Below, in pieces: positions 26,581 through 33,610 of a stretch of DNA of 64,000 bases. The first letter of the stretch is position 1, and each line of letters begins with the position of its first letter. Source of the DNA: Nocardioides zhouii (GTDB lineage: Bacteria; Actinomycetota; Actinomycetes; Propionibacteriales; Nocardioidaceae); contig NZ_SDWV01000022.1 in NCBI RefSeq assembly GCF_004137345.1, positions 23,525 to 87,524 of the forward strand, given 5' to 3'. A program made the translations under genes and the position numbers. The notes beneath the pieces were generated by a model, which had not been told where the DNA came from, made no database searches, and saw only the letters and a program-made list of their open reading frames with translations.

Positions 26581-27613
26581 TGCTGCAGATACCGCGCAGG
26601 TGACATCTCAGTGGCAGCAGGAGGACGGAGCCATCCCGGGAATGCTGCCCAGCGACGCCGGCCGAACCGTTCACGCATCGGGCTACGTCGTCCTCGACCT
26701 CCTCGTAGCCGACGGGAAGATGAAGCCGGTCGTAGGCGGCACGGCCGCGAATGTGGCAACGAATCTGGCATTGCTCGGATGGCAGAGCTCAGTGTCTGCG
26801 CTTCTCGGAGACGACCGAGCCGGCCGCGAGGTTGTGCGGCAGCTTGCCGAGTACGGCGTCGACACGAGCAGGATCGTCTTGGACGCTGAGGTTCAGACCC
26901 CCGTGCTGCTGCACGAAGTCGTCAATGGACGGCACAGGTTTAGGTTCTCCTGCCCACACTGCGGAGTGAAGTACGCAAAGTTTCGCCCATTAGCGCCGAC
27001 CTCTGCGCCTTCGGCACCCGATGCGGCAGTCCACTTCTTCGACAGAGCTAGCTCGTACGCAATCAAGATCGCCCAGTCAGTGCGCGATCGGGCTGTCGTG
27101 GTGTTCGAGCCAGGGACCCCCGGTCGGCCACCGGCAACCGCTGCGCTGGCCGCAGCGAGCCACATTCTGCGTGTCTCATCGGACCTCGGGATCGATGCCG
27201 CTGAAGAGGAGACCTCGCCGCAGGTGCAGATCGTGGGCCTCGGTGCAGCAGGTGTCCGGTACCGACTGCCGGGCGATCGGGGCTGGGCCCACCTGGACAG
27301 CAGGCTCGACGCCCCGCTGGTCGATGCCGGCGGGGCAGGGGACTGGCTGACATCTGGAACGCTGGACATGATTCCGATTGAAAGTTTCGGGGCCGGATCA
27401 CTACTAAAGACGGACCTGGAGAAGGCGGTCCGGACCGGGCTGCAGTTAGCGGCCGGCTGCTGCCAATTCGAAGGAACGCGAGGCCAAGTCGGGACTACTG
27501 CGTGGGCGGCCGCAACCAAGCATCAGCCGTCTGCGAGCTCTTTCGTTCCGGATCTTCCCTCCTACTCCACGGATGACTGCTCAGACTGCGAAGCCTGGTT
27601 CCACCACTCCTGA
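26573..27613 (+). CDS. PfkB-family carbohydrate/nucleoside kinase
   Basis: This 346-residue protein shows both PfkB signatures: GGTAANVATNLALLG near residue 54 and a degenerate second box DAGGAGDWLTSGTL near 250, with the catalytic Asp of GAGD kept. A CPHCGVKYAKF insertion lies near residue 125, and a CSDCEAW pair with HH lies at the extreme C-terminus; these are unusual in the family and could form one metal site. It is the last gene of the operon. With the SIS-HAD protein it provides opposing kinase and phosphatase activities on a sugar or nucleoside. The substrate is unknown. Confidence 0.86.
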   Translation: MGDAADTAQVTSQWQQEDGAIPGMLPSDAGRTVHASGYVVLDLLVADGKMKPVVGGTAANVATNLALLGWQSSVSALLGDDRAGREVVRQLAEYGVDTSRIVLDAEVQTPVLLHEVVNGRHRFRFSCPHCGVKYAKFRPLAPTSAPSAPDAAVHFFDRASSYAIKIAQSVRDRAVVVFEPGTPGRPPATAALAAASHILRVSSDLGIDAAEEETSPQVQIVGLGAAGVRYRLPGDRGWAHLDSRLDAPLVDAGGAGDWLTSGTLDMIPIESFGAGSLLKTDLEKAVRTGLQLAAGCCQFEGTRGQVGTTAWAAATKHQPSASSFVPDLPSYSTDDCSDCEAWFHHS

Positions 27614-27742
27614 TGTCCGTATCGCTCCGTCGATGAAGCATCAAGGCGCAGCCATCGACGAAGTGTGCATCATCGTCCTCGTCGCAGCCCCCTACTCGCC
27701 GCGGACCCGATAGAGCCCCATTCTGGGCGGTACGAAGCGCCT

Positions 27743-28816
27743 CTACCGGGGAGTCAGGCCCAAGAGGGTGCGCGCTGCCTGCCCGAGAGCGAAGCCCGCG
27801 TCTTCACTCGCCGCGGAGTACTCCAACAAGCACTCTGGCTCGAGTCCTGCCGCAAGTATGTCGCGAAGGTCAGAGTCGTCGACCTGCTGGCCGTACTCGG
27901 CCAGGGCGTTCTCCCACGCCATGGCGACGTGCCAGGACGCTCCACACTCGGCGTAGAAGGCGGCGCGGTGGAGGGGAAAGGTGTGTGCAACGCACTTCGG
28001 CTGGACGAAAAGGTGGAATAGCCCGACCAGATCTGCGTCAGAGACTCCGTGCCGGCTCGCGAATGCCTCCCATTCCACGGCGTTGAGCCAGGGTGCGGTG
28101 CAATGGGCGTAAAAGGAAGCGCGATGCACCGGGAATCCGTCCGCCACGTCCTGCGGCTGGACGCCAATACGAACAAGGCTTCGAAGATCGTCGTCAGGGA
28201 CCTCATTAGCCTCCAGAAACGCTTCCCAAGCAACGGCTTGTTCAACCGTGCAGTGGTCTACGTAGAGGGCCCCGCGGTCCGCGACGATACCGGCACGCAG
28301 CCACCGTATGATTTCGAAGTCGGTCTCCCACCAGCCGCTGGAGTCGGCCATCTGCGCGTACCTTCGAACGTCCTGCGATGTGCACCCCGCCGCGTGCACT
28401 GCAGTTGCGTCGACCACGTCGAGGAGCGTCGCGAATCCGCACGCCGCGAGTGCGGGAATTCCTGCGTTCGTGTAGGCCCGCAACGTTGCGACGGCTGTCA
28501 CTGCGTGGTGCCGGAAACTGCGATCGGCGCAGCCTTCTGTTTCCCGTTCCCATGCCTCGACGACTTCGAGTGGGTATCCAGCGTCTTGGAGCGCATGGGT
28601 CACCTCGGGCGCTATTGGTAGCGCGTACATGATCGTGTCGAGCAATTGCTGGGTGGCCTCATCGGCGTCTGATGACCTTCCGAACAGGCCCGGGTATTCA
28701 GGACTGGTCGCTTCGAAGGTGACTTGACCCCACGGATCCAACTCCACGTCCCCGCGAGCGTCGCGCACCCGATCCAGCGAGATGGCGAGCGGGGTCGGAA
28801 GGTAGGTGTAGTCCAT
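27743..28816 (-). CDS. Orphan helical repeat protein related to the gene at 14367
   Basis: A good AAGGAG site precedes the ATG at 28816. This is a 357-residue protein. After an N-terminal region it carries at least three tandem units of a WE-type repeat (AVAWEAFLEANEVPDDDLRS, NAVEWEAFASRHGVSDADLV, AMAWENALAEYGQQVDDSDL), each followed by a G/L-x-P-x-x-V turn and, twice, an HRAxFYAxC segment. The preceding ADSSGWWETDFEIIRWLRAG segment aligns with the 14367 protein. It is an uncharacterised repeat family with likely interaction function. It is convergent with the five-gene operon, 129 bases away. Confidence 0.78.
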   Translation of the reverse strand: MDYTYLPTPLAISLDRVRDARGDVELDPWGQVTFEATSPEYPGLFGRSSDADEATQQLLDTIMYALPIAPEVTHALQDAGYPLEVVEAWERETEGCADRSFRHHAVTAVATLRAYTNAGIPALAACGFATLLDVVDATAVHAAGCTSQDVRRYAQMADSSGWWETDFEIIRWLRAGIVADRGALYVDHCTVEQAVAWEAFLEANEVPDDDLRSLVRIGVQPQDVADGFPVHRASFYAHCTAPWLNAVEWEAFASRHGVSDADLVGLFHLFVQPKCVAHTFPLHRAAFYAECGASWHVAMAWENALAEYGQQVDDSDLRDILAAGLEPECLLEYSAASEDAGFALGQAARTLLGLTPR

Positions 28817-29265
28817 GGCGTGCTCCTTGCATCGCGGTGGCAGACGTGTCGATCACGACCGCTCCGAATGGGTATCGGCATGATTTCGGCCGTGCGACCC
28901 CTTACTGTCGATTTTAGTGGTCCCACGTCCCTGTGGGTTGCTGGCCAGGCAATCGCATAGTGACCCCCAGGCTTCCGGCCAGCCTTTGAGCTCAGGCGAA
29001 ACTCCTCAGTGCGCCGCCCTGCGATGACCGTTCCCGGCTATGGCTAGTAGGAACCGATACAGGCCGCCGCCCTGGTAGGCGGCAGGGCAAGTGAGGCCAC
29101 ATGCTGCGGCGGGTGCAACGGGGCGGACGGCGTCAGCCGCCGGACGGCGTCAACATCGGACACACTGCGGACACACCGGCGCCCCAAGATGTGCGCCGAT
29201 CTACGCCGATGTGCGCTCGGAAGCTGCCCGACTTGCGCTCAACGCCCGGCCACGCGCGTGGCCCC
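28817..29265. other. Intergenic region before the tRNA-derived att site
   Basis: This 449-base region contains the promoter side of the orphan repeat gene and a GCCGCC...GGCGGC hairpin-like stretch near 29061-29085. There is no 5-prime tRNA half immediately upstream of 29266, which shows that the tRNA sequence there is only a fragment. Confidence 0.5.
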
Positions 29266-29314
29266 CATCTGACTACGGATCAGAAGGTTTGGGGTTCGAA
29301 TCCCTACAGGCGCG
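29266..29314 (+). tRNA. 3-prime fragment of tRNA-Arg(ACG), probable attachment site
   Basis: The sequence holds an anticodon arm (TCTGA, loop CTACGGA, TCAGA; anticodon ACG), variable region, T arm with loop TTCGAAT, and the acceptor 3-prime strand CAGGCGC plus discriminator G. The D arm and 5-prime acceptor strand are missing: upstream bases do not match. Such fragments arise when an element integrates into the 3-prime end of a tRNA gene, so this is a likely attL/attR or inter-element junction. The excisionase and integrase genes lie directly to its right. Confidence 0.85.
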
Positions 29315-29326
29315 CAAATCGAGAAG

Positions 29327-29356
29327 CCGCAGGTCAGGACGCTGACCTGCGGTTTT
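29327..29356 (+). terminator. Rho-independent terminator after the tRNA fragment
   Basis: A perfect 11-bp stem, CCGCAGGTCAG with CTGACCTGCGG, encloses loop GACG and is followed by TTTT. It lies 13 bases after the tRNA fragment and presumably came with the tRNA 3-prime end or forms part of the att core region. Confidence 0.85.
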
Positions 29357-29529
29357 GGCGTTCTACGACCTGTCGCCTGCTGAGATGTCACGCCACGCGG
29401 GACTCGCTTGGTGCAGGAACGGTTCAACAACGTCTCGGGGGCGTCGTGATCTTCAGGCGGCAGGCTGCCGTCATGTCATCGGTACCGCGTCTCGTCGTTG
29501 GCCGCTGCCTCGATTTACCTGGCACAGGG

Positions 29530-29760
29530 ATGGTCATGCGAACACCACCGATCCTCCTGACCAAGCGCGAGACCGCGGCCCTCCTCCGACTCAGCGTTTC
29601 CACCATCGAGCGCATGCTCCGGTGCGGGGACCTCCCCCACGTGAAGATGAACTACGCGACGCGCATCCTGCGCAGCGACGTCGACACCTACATCGAGTCC
29701 CACCGCATCGACACCCGCCGCAGCAAGACCCTCGACACCCCTGGCGAAGGCGCAGCATGA
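29530..29760 (+). CDS. Excisionase-like HTH protein
   Basis: This 76-residue protein has LLTKRETAALLRLSVSTIER as a MerR/AlpA helix-turn-helix and HVKMNYATRILRSDVDTYI as the wing. It overlaps the integrase by ATGA, and the start follows CACAGGG. It is the probable directionality factor of the element using the tRNA-Arg site. A second ATG at 29536 is an alternative start. Confidence 0.85.
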   Translation: MVMRTPPILLTKRETAALLRLSVSTIERMLRCGDLPHVKMNYATRILRSDVDTYIESHRIDTRRSKTLDTPGEGAA

Positions 29761-30995
29761 GCCGCCCCCGGCAAGACCCGGCCCTCTCGACGCCCACGCC
29801 GCACCTGGGCAAGGACGGGTTCTGGCACGTCTACGTCCCGATGGGGTGGCACCCCGATGGCCGCCCCGACCGCAAGCACCTGCGGCGCAAGACCCGCCGA
29901 GAGGTCGTCCGCGCGCAGCGCCGACTCGAGGAGACGCGTGACCGCGGGGAGTACATCCACTCGAGCAAGGACACGACCCTTGGGTGGTGGGCGACCCACT
30001 GGCTGGAGGAACTCCTCCCCTTGGCGGGGCGCAAGGCCAAGACCATCGAAGGCTACCGGTCAACGCTCAAGGTGCATCTGCTGCCGCATCTTGCCGAGGT
30101 GAAGTTGAATGCGCTCACGGACGAAGTCATTCGAGGGCGGCTCATCGACATGAAGCAGGCAGGGGCCAGCGTCACTACCGTCCACGCCACTCATCGGGTC
30201 CTGCGGTCGTGCCTGTCAGCCGCCGTGGACTCCGGCCGCATCCCGGTGAACCACGCGAAGAAGGTCAAGGTCGAGAAGCCTGCAGAGGTGGAGGTGGAAC
30301 CGCTCACCGTCAAAGAAGCGGCTTGCATCCTCTGCGCCGCTGCACAGCGGCGCAACGGCACCCGCTGGAGCGTGGCACTGGCCCTCGGTCTTCGGCAGGG
30401 CGAGGCGCTGGGCCTGAAGTGGCCTGACCTGAACCTCGAGATGGAGTCGCTGGTCGTACGTCGCGCCCTGCGGCGCGAGACCGGCCGCCACGGCTGCGAG
30501 CGGGACGACGCAGGCCAGCCCTCTTGTTGGACCAAGCAGGGAGGCCGTTGTCCCGAACGGACCCAGGGCGGTCTCGTCGCCCGCACCCCGAAGAACAACA
30601 AGTCACGCACTATTCCGCTGCCGCCCGGGCTGGCTTCCCTCCTCCGGGCACACAAGGCGGCGCAAGCCTCCGAACGCCTCCAGGCGGGTTTCCTGTGGCA
30701 GGACGAGGACTGGATCTTCGCCACCGAGTTCGGCGCACCCATCGATCCCCGACGCGACTGGGCTGAGTGGAAGGCGGTGCTGCGTCTCGCCGGCGTGCGT
30801 GACGCCCGCGTCCACGACGCCCGCCACACCGCCGCAACCCTGCTCCTCGCCAATGGCGTCGACACACGGACGCTCATGGACCTGATGGGATGGACGGAGT
30901 ATCGGACCGCCCAGCGCTACGCCCACGTCATCGACCCGATGCGGCGGGAGGCCATGGCGCGGATGGGCGGGGTGCTGTTCGGGCAGGCGGAGTAG
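29757..30995 (+). CDS. Tyrosine recombinase/integrase of the tRNA-Arg element
   Basis: This 412-residue protein has complete catalytic residues: Arg in ALGLRQGEALGLKW, HDARHTAATLLL for the HxxR box, GWTEYRTAQRYAHV for Trp and the nucleophilic Tyr. An N-terminal AP2-like arm domain and a SAM-like core-binding domain (residues about 75-165) precede them. A Cys-rich insertion (HGCERDD, SCWTKQGGRCPERT) between the first Arg and the later boxes is typical of actinobacterial phage-type integrases. It is adjacent to a tRNA-Arg fragment and coupled to an excisionase. Confidence 0.93.
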   Translation: MSRPRQDPALSTPTPHLGKDGFWHVYVPMGWHPDGRPDRKHLRRKTRREVVRAQRRLEETRDRGEYIHSSKDTTLGWWATHWLEELLPLAGRKAKTIEGYRSTLKVHLLPHLAEVKLNALTDEVIRGRLIDMKQAGASVTTVHATHRVLRSCLSAAVDSGRIPVNHAKKVKVEKPAEVEVEPLTVKEAACILCAAAQRRNGTRWSVALALGLRQGEALGLKWPDLNLEMESLVVRRALRRETGRHGCERDDAGQPSCWTKQGGRCPERTQGGLVARTPKNNKSRTIPLPPGLASLLRAHKAAQASERLQAGFLWQDEDWIFATEFGAPIDPRRDWAEWKAVLRLAGVRDARVHDARHTAATLLLANGVDTRTLMDLMGWTEYRTAQRYAHVIDPMRREAMARMGGVLFGQAE

Positions 30996-31180
30996 AGGAT
31001 CCACAAACCTGGCTTCCGCACTTAGGCGTCACCCTGCAGCTACGTAACGTGTGCGGTCGTGTTCGGCAAGGGACGCGGCGTAGTACGGGTCTGGTACCGA
31101 TCCCGTGACGTGCTCCCGCGACGCCCGCTAGGTTGCGGCGAACAAGCGGCACGAAGCCGCGATGAACGGACGGAATTCAC

Positions 31181-31567
31181 GTGGCGATCACAGGACTGCA
31201 CATCCCTTACGACGAGAACACGCCGATCACGAAAGTGGTTGTGAACGAGCGGAACGTCATGAATTACTACAAGTTCGTCCAGGGCGGGCCGGCAGAGGCA
31301 GGTCATCTCAACGTAGACGGAGTCGAACTCGCGGTTTATGTCAACTCGCGCTACGGCACGTTCGAGACGGACATGGTGAACAAGCGCGCAACCGTCTTGT
31401 TCGCTATCGCCGGGGTTGGGATGCTCGGCGGGGCCGTGCGTGGCGACGCCCTGGCCGTCGGACCCGCGGGAAACAGTGACTATGAGAAGTCCCTCGATCC
31501 AGCGTTGAGCCAGTTCTTGCTCGAGCTCGACTGGGCGCCGTTGATGGAGCAAGTCCAGCTTGCCTGA
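31181..31567 (+). CDS. Hypothetical protein, DUF3846-like
   Basis: The 128-residue product starts at a GTG. The segment DGVELAVYVNSRYGTFE, then VNKRATVLFAIAG, then RGDALAVGP recalls the small DUF3846 proteins found on actinobacterial mobile elements. This assignment is by pattern memory only. It lies just after the integrase as early cargo. No catalytic motif is seen. Confidence 0.6.
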   Translation: MAITGLHIPYDENTPITKVVVNERNVMNYYKFVQGGPAEAGHLNVDGVELAVYVNSRYGTFETDMVNKRATVLFAIAGVGMLGGAVRGDALAVGPAGNSDYEKSLDPALSQFLLELDWAPLMEQVQLA

Positions 31568-31687
31568 CAGTCACCCGGGTCCTCGTCCACCAAAGGACGC
31601 GCGCTGACCTTCAGCGAAAGCAGGCGGTCGCCAGGCACGCCGAGCCAGCCCCGCCCTCGTTTCGCACCCCACCCCAAGGAGGGGAAC

Positions 31688-31882
31688 ATGAGTGATTCAC
31701 ACGCCCCTGTGGACGGCGAGATCAGTCGCGCTAACGCACTGCGTGCTGTCCGCGCCGGCGGAATAGCCCAGCGCGAGGGTAAGCAGGTCTCCGACTGCCC
31801 TTGGTCTTCCAACGCTCCCGAGGATCGCTTCCTCAGACACTTCTGGGTGCGGGGATTCGTCTCCAGTCGCGAGAACCTCTAA
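31688..31882 (+). CDS. Small RMF/CrpP-like protein
   Basis: A strong AAGGAGGGG site precedes this 64-residue gene. The pattern NALRAVRAGGIAQREGK, then CPW, then DRFLRHFWVRGF matches the small ribosome-modulation-factor/CrpP fold (A-x-x-x-G-x-x-A-x-x-x-GK, CP, R-x-x-W-x-x-G). Members bind ribosomes or, as reported for plasmid CrpP, have been linked to antibiotic modification. I can support only the family, not the function. Confidence 0.6.
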   Translation: MSDSHAPVDGEISRANALRAVRAGGIAQREGKQVSDCPWSSNAPEDRFLRHFWVRGFVSSRENL

Positions 31883-31949
31883 TCACAAAGCTTGCTGGCC
31901 GTGAATCCGCCAGCGAGTGGAGAGAGCCGTCGTCCGCGATAATCGGCCG

Positions 31950-32525
31950 ATGCTCCAGCTGCCGCCACTGTCGATTCAGCGTCTGCGCGACAGAGGGGTC
32001 ATGCTCGACCCCGGTCTGACGGACGAAGAAGTCACGCGCGTCGAGGAACGGGTCGGATTCCAGTTCGGGCAGGAGCACCGCGAGTTCCTGCAGGATGCGC
32101 TGCCGGTCGGAGAGTTCTGGCCGGACTGGCGGCACGGGGCCACCGCGGATCTGCGCAAGCAGCTCGATTGGCCAGTGGAGGGAGTCCTGGGCAACGCAGC
32201 GCGGATGTCGTTCTGGCCCCCCGCTTGGGGCGAGCGACCGACCTCGGCGGACGAGCGCGAGCGAACCGCGCGGGCACAACTCGACCGAGTGCCACGTCTG
32301 GTCCCGGTGCATTCGTATCGGTACATCACGGTGGACCCCATCTTCGTGCCGAGTCCCGTCTTTTCCATCCACGAGATTGACGTGATCGTCTTCGGGGACG
32401 ATCTCCTCGACTTCGTTGCTCGCGAATTCCACATGCCGCCTCGCCACCAGTCACCCGCGCCGACCTATGTCCCGTTCTGGTCCGAGCTGGCTGCACGCAC
32501 TGCGGCCTGGGAACTGGGGCAGTGA
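31950..32525 (+). CDS. SMI1/KNR4-like protein
   Basis: A GATAAT hexamer at 31938-31943 lies six bases before the ATG at 31950, consistent with a leaderless transcript. The 191-residue protein shows the SMI1/KNR4 pattern: GLTDEEVTRVEERVGFQFGQ, then HREFLQDALPVGEFWPDWR, and the later DVIVFGDDLLDFV. In bacteria this superfamily includes many toxin-immunity proteins, but no toxin gene is adjacent. It might serve as a general immunity or adaptor protein. Confidence 0.75.
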   Translation: MLQLPPLSIQRLRDRGVMLDPGLTDEEVTRVEERVGFQFGQEHREFLQDALPVGEFWPDWRHGATADLRKQLDWPVEGVLGNAARMSFWPPAWGERPTSADERERTARAQLDRVPRLVPVHSYRYITVDPIFVPSPVFSIHEIDVIVFGDDLLDFVAREFHMPPRHQSPAPTYVPFWSELAARTAAWELGQ

Positions 32526-32635
32526 CCAGGGATCTGCGACCTCGCATGAAGTTCTAGAACCTCGCTCTCCGGCCGGTGGTGAAACGCGAGGCTCTAAGCC
32601 AATGATTCGGAGGCCCGACTTACGGTCGGGGCACC

Positions 32636-33610
32636 ATGAACAAGAACCCCTACGCCTCCGAGCAGAGCAAGCGTCAGATTCACTGGCTCGCGACCAGCGA
32701 GACACTGCCGTTCGAGGCGCGAGCAGGCGGCACCTACACCGATCGCGCTGGCAAGGAGCACGGTCCGCTCCCGCTGTTCCTGCCTCTCGATCTCGTGGCC
32801 CACAACCTGCTGCCCGACGTGCGGCACGGCGCCCTTGCCCTCTTTGCCGAGCTGGGGATCCCGTGGCACGACGGCGTCGACGGCGGTCCGAGCAACCACC
32901 TGCGCGACTCTCAGGTCCAGTGCGCCAATGCACTGTTCCGGATGGTTGACGAGCCACACCGCATCAAGCGCGCATTCGGACACGCCCTCGACATCGCCAA
33001 GGTCCTGCCCATCGAAGGAGAGCGCTTCCTCACGTTCGAGTACATCGGCCCGATCGACTACTTCGACGAGGGCAAGGGCGCGCCACGGGTGCGCGGCGCC
33101 AGGTGTACGAGCGTCGACGCCGCGTTCCGCTACCGCACCAGCCGTGGTGACGTCGAAGTCGCTCTGGTCGAGTGGAAGTACACCGAGTCCTATCTCGACG
33201 GGCACCCGCGGACCGGTTCAGACGAGACGCGGCGCCAGAGGTACGAAGCTGACTTCCTCCACGCTGAGGGCCCTGTTCGAAGCGACGTAGTCGCCTTCAC
33301 CGCGATGCTGCACGAGCCCTTCTACCAACTCATGCGACAGCAGATGCTGGCACACCGCCTGGAGCAGGAAGGCGTCGAAGGCGCCACGGCCGTGCGGGTC
33401 CTGCACGTCCTATCGCCGGCGAACGTTGGCTACGAGGCGTCCCTCCCGCTTCCCGAGCACCGGTCCGTGGGCTCCAGTGTGTCGGAGGTCTGGCACACGC
33501 TGCTCCGCCGACCGGATCGATTCGTAACTGTTGACCCTGCGGTGTTCCTCCATGGTGAGATCACCAGTCCGGAGTACGTCGAACGCTACGGCCACACGGA
33601 CACTGCATGA
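32636..33610 (+). CDS. PD-(D/E)XK nuclease-like protein
   Basis: This is a 324-residue protein. The core SVDAAFRYRTSRGDVEVALV followed by EWKYTES gives the Asp and the E-x-K of a PD-(D/E)XK active site, near residues 160-185. The overall layout recalls restriction-like proteins of the PGN_0703 type (from memory). It overlaps the AddB-like gene by ATGA and starts a three-gene operon, so it probably cuts or marks DNA for the helicase-nuclease. N-terminal residues 1-150 are unrecognised. Confidence 0.72.
   Translation: MNKNPYASEQSKRQIHWLATSETLPFEARAGGTYTDRAGKEHGPLPLFLPLDLVAHNLLPDVRHGALALFAELGIPWHDGVDGGPSNHLRDSQVQCANALFRMVDEPHRIKRAFGHALDIAKVLPIEGERFLTFEYIGPIDYFDEGKGAPRVRGARCTSVDAAFRYRTSRGDVEVALVEWKYTESYLDGHPRTGSDETRRQRYEADFLHAEGPVRSDVVAFTAMLHEPFYQLMRQQMLAHRLEQEGVEGATAVRVLHVLSPANVGYEASLPLPEHRSVGSSVSEVWHTLLRRPDRFVTVDPAVFLHGEITSPEYVERYGHTDTA

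Noticed and set aside
29239..29430. Minus-strand 63-codon frame with a GIRTPNLLIRSQM stretch
   Set aside because: It is the antisense translation of the tRNA-Arg fragment, a well-known false annotation.
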